The translations under genes and the position numbers were made by a program. Of a DNA stretch of 64,000 bases, positions 1 through 8,097 are shown in pieces (the first letter of the stretch is position 1; each line of letters starts with the position of its first letter). The DNA is taken from contig JABTBR010000003.1 in assembly GCA_013284265.1 (NCBI GenBank), positions 124,001-188,000 on the forward strand, in the 5' to 3' direction. Below the pieces are notes generated by a model, which ran no database searches, was not told the DNA's origin, and saw only the letters and a list, made by a program, of their open reading frames with translations. This DNA is from Oxalobacteraceae bacterium. Its GTDB lineage: Bacteria; Pseudomonadota; Gammaproteobacteria; Burkholderiales; Burkholderiaceae_D.

Positions 1-819
1 GTCACCGCCAGCATGGACGTCGAGGTGCGCCACCGCGCGCTGGAAAACGGCGCCAGCGACTTTTTGATCAAGCCGATCGACAAGGTCGAATTCCTGGCGC
101 GCACCCGGAATATGCTGGCGCTGCGCAGCGCCACGCTGAGCCTGCAGCACCGCGCCAGCTGGCTGGCCAGCGAGGTGAGCAAGGCCACCGCCGAACTGCG
201 CGCCCGCGAGCAGGAAACCATCATGCTGCTATGCCGCGCCTCCGAATACCGCGACCCGGAAACCGGCGCCCACATCCTGCGCATGGCCCATTATTCGCGC
301 CTGATCGCGGCCGAGCTGGGCCTGTCGGCGGCCGACCAGGAAGATATCCTCAACGCCGCGCCGATGCACGACATCGGCAAGGTCGGCACGCCCGACCACA
401 TCCTGCTCAAGCCCGGCCGCCTGACGGAGGACGAGATGGTGATCATGCGCCAGCACGCCGCGATCGGCCATTCGATCCTCAAGGGCAGCCAGGCGCCGAT
501 GCTGCAGCTGGCCGCCGAAATCGCCTTCAGCCACCACGAACGCTTCGACGGCAGCGGCTATCCGAACGGCCTGGCCGGCGCCGGCATCCCGCTGGTCGGG
601 CGCATCGTCGCCGTGGCCGATGTGTTCGACGCGCTCACCAGCGTGCGCCCCTACAAGCGCGCCTGGACCATGGAGGCGGCGCGCCAGTACCTGCTCGACA
701 ACTGCGACAGCCATTTCGATCCCGAATGCGTGGCGGCGCTACTGCGCTGCTGGCCGCAAGTGCAGGACATCCGCGCGCGCTTTCGCGACGAGGGTAGCGC
801 CGGCCAGGCCCCGGGCTAG
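1..819 (+). CDS. Response regulator with HD-GYP domain (5' end missing)
   Basis: The reading frame is open from base 1 (V-T-A-S-M...), so the gene begins upstream of the window. What remains is the end of a receiver domain (the LIKPIDK loop carries the conserved Lys-Pro), a short helical linker and a complete HD-GYP domain. The HD-GYP hallmarks are visible: MHDIGK, HH before ERFDGSGYPNG, and the DVFDALTSVRPYK segment. Proteins of this family hydrolyse cyclic di-GMP when the receiver is phosphorylated. A hybrid kinase starts 13 bases after the stop and is the likely partner. The ATG at 13 is internal and should not be used as the start. Confidence 0.9.
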   Translation, partial: VTASMDVEVRHRALENGASDFLIKPIDKVEFLARTRNMLALRSATLSLQHRASWLASEVSKATAELRAREQETIMLLCRASEYRDPETGAHILRMAHYSRLIAAELGLSAADQEDILNAAPMHDIGKVGTPDHILLKPGRLTEDEMVIMRQHAAIGHSILKGSQAPMLQLAAEIAFSHHERFDGSGYPNGLAGAGIPLVGRIVAVADVFDALTSVRPYKRAWTMEAARQYLLDNCDSHFDPECVAALLRCWPQVQDIRARFRDEGSAGQAPG

Positions 820-831
820 CGCGGAGCCGCG

Positions 832-3270
832 ATGCGCGCCGACCGACTGCACCAACTGCTGCTGCGCGCGCTCGGCGTGGCCGGCCATGACGCGCTGGCG
901 CCGCGGCTGGACGAACTGCATGCCCTGGGCGAAGGCACGCTGGCCGAGGGACTGGCCGCGCTGCTGCAGGAAAGCGGCAAGACCGAACCGACCACCATCC
1001 AGCGCATCTACGAACTGGAGCTGGAAAACGCCCAGCTGCATTCGGCCAATGTGCTGCTGCGCGACGAGGTCGACCGCCAGCGCGGTAGCGGCGGCACCTG
1101 GCGCCACAAGAAGAGCGCGCGCCAGGACGATCGGCTGTCGCAGCTCGAACAGCAGCGCGCCGCCGCCGATGACGCCTACCACCAGCAGGAACTGACCGAG
1201 CAGATTCTGGACCAGTTGCCGATACCGGTGTTCCTGAAAGACCGCCAGGGCCGCTTCCTGCGTTTCAACCGCCGCTTCGAGGAGCTGATCCGGCGCAGCA
1301 AGGTCGAGATCCTGGGCCGCACCATCGACGACATCGCCTCGCCGCGCTGGGCCGAGGCTACCCGTGCCGAAGACGCGCTGGCCTGGACCAGCGGCAAAAT
1401 GGTCACCAGCGAACGGCGCCTGCTCAGCTTTGATCCGCCCATCGATGTGCTGGTCTCGCGCGCCATCATCAACAGCGGCGAGCAGTCTTACATGCTGGGC
1501 TACTTCATCGACATCAGCGAGCAGCGCGCCGCGCGCACGGCGATGCAGCGCGCGGTGGAGTCGGCCGAAGCGGCCAGCCGCGCCAAGAGCGAATTCCTGG
1601 CCAATATGAGCCACGAGATCCGCACGCCGATGAACGGCATCCTCGGCATGACGGGGCTGGTGCTGGAGTCGCCGCTGCGCCCGGAGCAGCGCGCCGACCT
1701 GGCGCTGGTGCAGGCCTCGGCCGCGGCGCTGCTCAACATCATCAACGAGATCCTGGATTTCTCCAAGATCGAGGCGGGCAAGCTGGAGATCGAGGAAGTG
1801 CCCTTCGAGCTGCGCCAGATGGTGCTCGACACGGTGCGCGCGATGGCGCTGCGCGCCCAGCAGAAAGGCCTGGAACTGCGCTGCGAGCTGCCGCCCGACC
1901 TGCCGCCCATCATGAAGGGCGATCCGGGGCGGCTGCGCCAGGTGCTGATCAACCTGCTGGGCAACGCGATCAAGTTCACCGAAAAAGGCGGCGTCACGGT
2001 GACGCTGGCGATGGGGCGCGAGCAGGATGGCCGCAGCGACATCAGCTTCGCGGTGCAGGATAGCGGCATCGGCGTGCCGCTGGAAAAACAGCGGCTGATC
2101 TTCGAAGCCTTCGCCCAGGTCGACGGCTCGACCACGCGCCAGTACGGCGGCACCGGCCTGGGACTGGCGATCTGCCGGCGCCTGGTGATCCTGATGCAGG
2201 GCCACATGGATGTGCACAGCGAGCCGGGACAGGGCAGCACCTTCCGCTTCACCGTCCCGCTCAGCCACACCTCGGTGTCGCTGGTGGTGCCGCTGCCGCC
2301 CTTGCCGCCGCTGCATGTGGATGGCGACGCGGGCAGCGGCGGACGTGGCGGGGTGCTGGGCGATATCGGCGCCGCCGCTGGCGCCGATGCTGCGGGTCCC
2401 GCCGGCGCTGCCGGTGGCGGTATGGCCGATGACGGCAGCGGCGTGCCCACCTCCTGGCCGGTGCCGCTGTCGCCCGATGACTTGGCCGTGCCGGAGCCAG
2501 TGGCGGTGGACGATCCTTCCGCGCCGCTGCCGCGCGCCGGCATGGCGGTGTTGCTGGCCGAGGACAATCCGGTCAATCAGCGCGTGGCCCTGCGCCTGCT
2601 GGAAAAGCTGGGGCATACGGTGACGCTGGTCGACAGCGGCCAGGGGGCGCTCGACCAGCTGGCGGTGGCGCGGTTCGACGTGGTGCTAATGGACTTGCAG
2701 ATGCCCGGCCTGGACGGCCTGGCGGCGACGCGCCAGATCCGCCTGCGCGAGCTGCTGCAGGGCGGCCATGTGCCGATCATCGCGATGACGGCGCGCGCTA
2801 TGACAGGAGACCGCGAACGGTGTCTGGAAGCGGGGATGGATGATTATCTGTCCAAGCCGGTGGACAGCCACCGGCTGCGCCAGATGCTGGAACGCTTCCG
2901 GCCCGACCCGGCCATGCAGGTGCTGGACTGGCAGACCGCCTTGCTGCGTCTCGATGGCGACAGCGAGTTGCTGCTGGAATTGGCGGCGCTGTTCCTGGCC
3001 GACGGTCCGGCGCTGTGTGCGGAACTGAGCGCGGCGCTGGCCGCAGGCGATCAGGCGCGCAGCACGCGGGCGCTGCATAGCCTGAAGGGGGTGTTGGTGA
3101 ATTTTGGCGCGGCGCGGGCGCTAGGGCTGGTGGAGCAATTGTCCATCAGCTTGCATACGGACGAGAGTCCGGCCCAGTGGCTGGGGGCGGGTGCGCGGCT
3201 GCAGTCGGCGCTGGAGCAGTTGTATGAGGCGTTGGGGGAGCGTATCGCAGGTTCGAATCCTGTGGTGTAG
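832..3270 (+). CDS. Hybrid histidine kinase (PAS-HisKA-HATPase-REC-Hpt)
   Basis: An 812-residue soluble hybrid kinase without an evident membrane segment. The order is an N-terminal helical region, a PAS domain at about 125-235, HisKA with phospho-acceptor His261 in MSHEIRTPMNG, HATPase with the GTGLGLAI box, a Gly/Ala/Pro-rich linker at about 485-560, a receiver with Asp621 in LMDLQMP, and a C-terminal Hpt domain with His749 in HSLKG. This is a complete internal phosphorelay of the BarA/ArcB type. It follows the HD-GYP regulator by 13 bases, so the two probably form one signalling operon controlling cyclic di-GMP. The last residues (AGSNPVV) are encoded by a tRNA T-arm-like sequence, described separately. 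The input signal is unknown. Confidence 0.92.
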   Translation: MRADRLHQLLLRALGVAGHDALAPRLDELHALGEGTLAEGLAALLQESGKTEPTTIQRIYELELENAQLHSANVLLRDEVDRQRGSGGTWRHKKSARQDDRLSQLEQQRAAADDAYHQQELTEQILDQLPIPVFLKDRQGRFLRFNRRFEELIRRSKVEILGRTIDDIASPRWAEATRAEDALAWTSGKMVTSERRLLSFDPPIDVLVSRAIINSGEQSYMLGYFIDISEQRAARTAMQRAVESAEAASRAKSEFLANMSHEIRTPMNGILGMTGLVLESPLRPEQRADLALVQASAAALLNIINEILDFSKIEAGKLEIEEVPFELRQMVLDTVRAMALRAQQKGLELRCELPPDLPPIMKGDPGRLRQVLINLLGNAIKFTEKGGVTVTLAMGREQDGRSDISFAVQDSGIGVPLEKQRLIFEAFAQVDGSTTRQYGGTGLGLAICRRLVILMQGHMDVHSEPGQGSTFRFTVPLSHTSVSLVVPLPPLPPLHVDGDAGSGGRGGVLGDIGAAAGADAAGPAGAAGGGMADDGSGVPTSWPVPLSPDDLAVPEPVAVDDPSAPLPRAGMAVLLAEDNPVNQRVALRLLEKLGHTVTLVDSGQGALDQLAVARFDVVLMDLQMPGLDGLAATRQIRLRELLQGGHVPIIAMTARAMTGDRERCLEAGMDDYLSKPVDSHRLRQMLERFRPDPAMQVLDWQTALLRLDGDSELLLELAALFLADGPALCAELSAALAAGDQARSTRALHSLKGVLVNFGAARALGLVEQLSISLHTDESPAQWLGAGARLQSALEQLYEALGERIAGSNPVV
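3247..3263 (+). other. tRNA T-arm-like sequence inside the kinase 3' end
   Basis: CAGG and CCTG flank the seven-base loop TTCGAAT (3248-3262), with a further G-T pair outside. This is exactly the shape and sequence of a tRNA T-arm. No D-arm or anticodon arm is visible upstream, so it is not a tRNA gene. It could be a remnant attachment site or a coincidence. Confidence 0.35.
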
Positions 3271-3297
3271 CCCTTAAAAAATCCGCGGCGTAAGTCT

Positions 3298-3435
3298 TTA
3301 AAACCCACGGCGTAACCCTGGGGTCTGACCCGGGGTCCGGGCAGGGGCTGCGCCCCGCCTGTCCCTGCGGGACAGGCCCCCGGCTCTTTGCCGTGGGTTT
3401 TAAAGCTGTCTCCGGCTCTTTGCCGTGGGTTTTAA
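3298..3435 (-). repeat. Intergenic palindromic element, long form, plus half copy
   Basis: A copy of the window's recurring element, in reverse orientation. It begins TTAAAACCCACGGCGTAACC and ends with GGCTCTTTGCCGTGGG. The core (about 3335-3378) has an extra hairpin, GCCTGTCCC against GGGACAGGC. A second partial copy of the GGCTCTTTGCCGTGGGTTTTAA-type end follows at about 3410-3435. It sits between two convergent genes (hybrid kinase and pdxH fusion). Confidence 0.9.
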
Positions 3436-3458
3436 CAGCGGCCCCGGCACCTCGATGC

Positions 3459-4637
3459 TCAGGGCTGCAGCCGTTCAATCGCCCAACTGCCATCGGCCTG
3501 GCGCACATACACAATCCGGTCATGGAAGCGCGAACGGCGCCCCTGCCAGAATTCGATCCGTTCCGGCACCACGCGGAAACCACCCCAGTGCGCCGGGCGC
3601 TTGGGATGCTCGCCCTGTTCGCTGGCGACCGCGTCGAAATTGGCTTCCATCTGCTGGCGGCTGGCAATCGGTGCGCTCTGCTGCGAGGCGATCGCGGCCA
3701 GCTGGCTCTTGACCGGACGGCTGTAGAAATACTGGTCGCTCTCGGCCTCGGAAGTGCGCACCACCTTGCCCTCGATGCGTACCTGGCGCTCCACTTCGCT
3801 CCAGAAGAACAGCAGCGCCGCCTGCGGATTGGCTTGCAGCTGCTGGCCTTTCTGGCTGTCGTAATTGGTGTACCAGGTGAAGCCGCGCGCGTCGTACTGC
3901 TTGATCAGCACGATCCGCGAACTGGGCTTGCCGCCGGCGTCCACGGTGGCCACGCTCATCGCATTGGGCTCGTTGACCTGGGCTTTGATCGCTTCGTCGA
4001 ACCATTTGGCAAACTGCGCAATCGGGTCGGCCAGCACATCGGTTTCCATCAGCGTGGCCTGGCTGTAGTCCTGGCGCAGGCTGGCCAGTTCGGCGCCGCT
4101 GGCCGGCGCCAGGCCGCGGCGCTGCTGCATCGCCCGGCCCAGCACGGCCATCTGATCGGGGCTGAACAGGCGCTTGGCCATCGGTGCCAGATTGGCTTCT
4201 TCCTTGGCCATATGGGCTTCGTAGGCGTCGGTGAAGCGCGTCACGCCGGCCGGATCGAGCACGCTATCGAGGCCGGTGGCGACCTGGTCGAGGGTGACCT
4301 TGAGAATGGCCCAGTCGGCGTCCATGCGTTCGTGGTCGGCCAGGATTTCCGGCACCAGCGTGGCCAGCAGGGCGGCGTCGGCGTCGCGCGCGGTGGCCTG
4401 CAGCATCGGGATCAGATCGTATTCTTCGTCGGCGTGGTGCAGCACCGAGGCGTTGCCGAAGTATTTCAGTACCGCCTGGGCGGCTTTCTGGGCGGCCGCG
4501 TCGGCGCCGTGCGCGGGCAGGTGCTCGAGCAGATTGCGCAGGGTGGTCAGCTGCTTGCGGATGCGGTCGTGGCAGTGCTTCAGCACCGCGATCGGCTGGC
4601 TGAAGTCGGGGGCGGTGTCGATCAGGGATTCGCTCAT
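3459..4637 (-). CDS. pdxH: Hemerythrin-domain / pyridoxamine 5'-phosphate oxidase fusion
   Basis: A 392-residue protein built from two families. Residues about 10-165 form a hemerythrin (HHE) four-helix bundle with the expected di-iron ligands: His21/His23, HHxxE at 67-71, His102 and HxxxE at 142-146. Residues about 186-392 align by eye with full-length PdxH along its whole length (DPIAQFAKWFDEA, ATVDAGG, RIVLIKQYD, WYTNYDSQKG, RPAHWGGFRV, EFWQGRRSRFHDR). PdxH uses FMN and O2 to oxidise PNP or PMP to PLP in the salvage pathway. Ordinary PdxH is about 215 residues, so the first half is an addition. It could deliver or sense O2, iron or nitric oxide; that is inference. It is transcribed divergently from tcdA. 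Confidence 0.93.
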   Translation of the reverse strand: MSESLIDTAPDFSQPIAVLKHCHDRIRKQLTTLRNLLEHLPAHGADAAAQKAAQAVLKYFGNASVLHHADEEYDLIPMLQATARDADAALLATLVPEILADHERMDADWAILKVTLDQVATGLDSVLDPAGVTRFTDAYEAHMAKEEANLAPMAKRLFSPDQMAVLGRAMQQRRGLAPASGAELASLRQDYSQATLMETDVLADPIAQFAKWFDEAIKAQVNEPNAMSVATVDAGGKPSSRIVLIKQYDARGFTWYTNYDSQKGQQLQANPQAALLFFWSEVERQVRIEGKVVRTSEAESDQYFYSRPVKSQLAAIASQQSAPIASRQQMEANFDAVASEQGEHPKRPAHWGGFRVVPERIEFWQGRRSRFHDRIVYVRQADGSWAIERLQP

Positions 4638-4730
4638 GGGGGTCTCGGTGGCGATAAAAATGGGGGAGGGCGGGGGCCAGGAAAATCATTGTAGAATAAT
4701 CTTTGCCGCCGCGTCCGTTAAAATGGCGAT

Positions 4731-5618
4731 ATGAATACCATCACTTCCCCTTTCCCGCCCGCGGCAGCCGATCTGGCCGCCCTGGCCGATCCAGTCGACT
4801 TTGAGCGCCGTTTTGGCGGTATCGGCCGCCTGTATGGCGCGGCCGCGCTGGAACGCTTCCGTGCCGCCCATGTGTGCGTGGTGGGCGTCGGCGGCGTCGG
4901 TTCCTGGATCGTCGAAGCGCTGGCCCGCAGTGCCATTGGCCGGCTGACCCTGATCGACCTGGATAACGTGGCCGAATCGAATATCAACCGCCAGATCCAG
5001 GCCCTGAGCGGCACCGTCGGCCAGGCCAAGATCAGCGCGCTGGCCGAGCGCATCGCCCAGATCAACCCCTATTGCGAGGTGCATCAGATCGAGGACTTCG
5101 TCAGTGCCGACAATCTGGACCAGATGATAGGCGGGCATGGCTACGACTATGTGGTCGACGCGATCGACAGCGTCAAGGCCAAGACGGCGCTGGTGGCCTA
5201 TTGCCGCCAGCACGGGCTGCCCCTGATCGTTATCGGCAGTGCTGGCGGCAAGACCGACCCGACCCAGATCGCCGTGCGCGACCTGGCCCGTACCGAGCAG
5301 GAACCGCTGCTCAAGAAGGTGCGCAAGCTGATGCGCACGCAGTACGGCTTCCCGCGCGGGATCAAGAACAAGTTCAATGTGGATGCGGTGTTTTCGATGG
5401 AGCCGCTGAAGATGCCCGATACCGCGGAGGTGTGCGCCGTCGATGGCGATGACGACAGCAGCAGCGGTATCACGGGCCTGAACTGCGCCGGCTTTGGCTC
5501 GGCGATGGTGGTCACGGCCACCTTCGGCATGGTGGCCGCCGGACATTTGCTGAACAAGCTGGCGGCGCAGGTAGCGCCGGTGGCGGATGAAGTTCAGCCG
5601 CTTGAACCCACGGCGTAA
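4731..5618 (+). CDS. tcdA: tRNA threonylcarbamoyladenosine dehydratase
   Basis: A 295-residue E1-like (ThiF/MoeB fold) enzyme of the TcdA/CsdL family. It converts t6A37 of ANN-decoding tRNAs to the cyclic ct6A form using ATP. The nucleotide-binding GVGGVGSWI is at about residues 52-60, followed by LIDLDNVAESNINRQ, the adenylation signature of this family. The length matches E. coli TcdA (268) with a somewhat longer N terminus. The ATG at 4731 is the only good start, 93 bases from the divergent pdxH fusion. It is followed by a palindromic element before the convergent thpR. Confidence 0.93.
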   Translation: MNTITSPFPPAAADLAALADPVDFERRFGGIGRLYGAAALERFRAAHVCVVGVGGVGSWIVEALARSAIGRLTLIDLDNVAESNINRQIQALSGTVGQAKISALAERIAQINPYCEVHQIEDFVSADNLDQMIGGHGYDYVVDAIDSVKAKTALVAYCRQHGLPLIVIGSAGGKTDPTQIAVRDLARTEQEPLLKKVRKLMRTQYGFPRGIKNKFNVDAVFSMEPLKMPDTAEVCAVDGDDDSSSGITGLNCAGFGSAMVVTATFGMVAAGHLLNKLAAQVAPVADEVQPLEPTA

Positions 5619-5759
5619 CTCTTAGGTCTGACGGTGGTGCCGTTCGGTTTAGGCTGGCGCCTCTCGTTAGCGGGCCGCCGGCGATTTCCTAAAACCCACG
5701 GCAAAGAGCCGGGGTCAGACCCGTCGGGTCTGACCCCAGGGGTACGCCGTGGGTTCTAA
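5606..5759 (+). repeat. Intergenic palindromic element, short form, plus degraded half copy
   Basis: The full copy at about 5690-5759 is in forward orientation. ACCCACGGCAAAGAGCC is at the left, an inverted core (GGGGTCAGACCC, then GGGTCTGACCCC) is in the middle, and GCCGTGGGTT is at the right. A degraded partial copy (GAACCCACGGCGTAACTC) starts at 5606 inside the end of tcdA. The element lies between convergent tcdA and thpR. Confidence 0.9.
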
Positions 5760-5783
5760 CAACCGCGGCGGCAGGTACAGATC

Positions 5784-6314
5784 TCAGTCCAGACAGATCA
5801 CGCTGCGCACCCGGTACAAACCATCCGGTGCGCCCGATTCGACCAGGGCAAGCTGGTTCGCCCGCCATGGCAGCGGTGCGAATGACGCCACCGTCCCGCC
5901 CCGATCCAGCGGCGGCGCATGACGCGCCAAAGTGACATGCGGACGAAACACGCCATGCGTATCGGCCGCCGCGATCCCCGCCTCGGCCAGCCGCGCCATC
6001 AAGCGCCCCTGCAAATCCATCAGCGCCGCCGGCGGCTCCCGCATGCCCGCCCACGCGATGCGCGGCCCGGCGAAATACCCCAGTTGATCGATAGCCAGCA
6101 CCAGCGGCGCAAAGTCCAGGCTGTCCGGCAACGCGTCCAGTACGGGCAGCAGATCCGCCGGCTGCCGGCCCAGGAAAGCCAGCGTCAGATGCAGGTTCGC
6201 CGCCGGCACCGCGCGCCCCGGCACCAGGCTTTGCAGCCGCGCCAGCGCGGCGCGGGTAGCCGGATCGGGCCAGAGCGCGAAAAAAAGCCGGTGTGCCGCT
6301 ACAGTGCCTGTCAT
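5784..6314 (-). CDS. thpR: RNA 2',3'-cyclic phosphodiesterase
   Basis: A 176-residue protein of the 2H phosphoesterase superfamily. Both catalytic HxTx motifs are present: HLTLAF near residue 41 and HVTLAR near residue 127. The N-terminal RLFFALWPD is typical of ThpR/LigT. The family opens 2',3'-cyclic phosphates on RNA (historically '2'-5' RNA ligase'). The length is normal for the family. The gene is divergent from the FKBP gene, whose start lies 88 bases away. Confidence 0.9.
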   Translation of the reverse strand: MTGTVAAHRLFFALWPDPATRAALARLQSLVPGRAVPAANLHLTLAFLGRQPADLLPVLDALPDSLDFAPLVLAIDQLGYFAGPRIAWAGMREPPAALMDLQGRLMARLAEAGIAAADTHGVFRPHVTLARHAPPLDRGGTVASFAPLPWRANQLALVESGAPDGLYRVRSVICLD

Positions 6315-6402
6315 TTCAATCCATGGTTTTGCTATGATTGTGCCGCGCTGCGGCCGCCAAGGGCGGGCCGCGCTTCACCGAACCCGATCGAAAGAATACA
6401 TC

Positions 6403-6909
6403 ATGACGCGTAGTTCCGTTTTATTCGCAATGCTCCTGGCCAGCGCCACGCTGGCACAGGCCGCCGGCCAGAACGAGGCCAGCGCATCTGCCAGCGCCGC
6501 CGCCGCAACGCCAGAGGCGGCCCCGGTCGCCGGCTCGGCCACGCCCGGCCCGGCCGCCGACAGCCTGATCGTCACCGACGTCAAGGTCGGCAGCGGCAAG
6601 GAAGCGACCGCTGGCGCCACCGTGTTCGTGCACTACACCGGCTGGCTGTATCGCCCGCTGGCCAAGAATTCGCGCGGCAAGCAGTTCGACTCCTCGCGCG
6701 TGCCAGGCCGCGACGCGCTCGATTTCCCGCTGGGCGGCGGCCGCGTCATCAAGGGCTGGGACCAGGGCGTGGCCGGCATGAAGGTGGGCGGCAAGCGCAC
6801 CCTGATCATTCCAAGCGAGCTCGCTTACGGCGCGCGTGGCGCACCGGGCGGCTCGATTCCACCGAATTCCGCCTTGATCTTTGATGTGGAACTGATGGAC
6901 GTAAAATAA
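6403..6909 (+). CDS. FKBP-type peptidyl-prolyl cis-trans isomerase, exported
   Basis: A 168-residue protein. The ATG at 6403 begins a clear signal peptide (MTRSSVLFAMLLASATLAQAA), so the longer frame from 6304 is not used. An Ala/Pro-rich spacer follows to about residue 60, then an FKBP domain with VFVHYTGWL, FDSSR, FPLGGGRVIKGWDQGV, MKVGGKRTLIIPSELAYG and IPPNSALIFDVELMDV. It should catalyse prolyl isomerisation in the periplasm. A purine-rich stretch (AAAGAA) precedes the start. cysK follows 69 bases downstream on the same strand. Confidence 0.92.
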   Translation: MTRSSVLFAMLLASATLAQAAGQNEASASASAAAATPEAAPVAGSATPGPAADSLIVTDVKVGSGKEATAGATVFVHYTGWLYRPLAKNSRGKQFDSSRVPGRDALDFPLGGGRVIKGWDQGVAGMKVGGKRTLIIPSELAYGARGAPGGSIPPNSALIFDVELMDVK

Positions 6910-6978
6910 AGAATGGTGCTGCGCGCACGGGGGAAAAAGCGGTAGACTAAGGCATCATCCTACTGCGGAGTTTTGCCC

Positions 6979-7911
<933 letters not shown>

Positions 7912-7954
7912 GCGGCGCGGCCGGTTTCAAATTCAGTCTGCCGCTGGCGCCCTT

Positions 7955-8060
7955 TAGAACCCACGGCAAAGAGCCGGGGGCCTGTCCCGCCGGGACAGGC
8001 GGGGCGCAGCCCCTCCCCGGACCCAGGGTCAGACCCCAGGGTTACGCCGTGGGTTTTAAT
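7955..8060 (+). repeat. Intergenic palindromic element, long form
   Basis: Forward copy. It runs from TTAGAACCCACGGCAAAGAG to GCCGTGGGTTTTAA. The core carries the extra GCCTGTCCC/GGGACAGGC hairpin and a GGGGCGCAGCCCC hairpin before the shared GGGTCAGACCCC part. It lies between convergent cysK and the TonB receptor gene. Confidence 0.92.
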
Positions 8061-8097
8061 CGCAGCCGCCGGCCCGCCAGCCGGGCAAAGGCCTCCC

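Noticed and set aside
739..2616. Long minus-strand frame opposite the first hybrid kinase
   Set aside because: Antisense shadow; the plus strand has complete kinase domains and the minus translation is low-complexity His/Gln/Arg.
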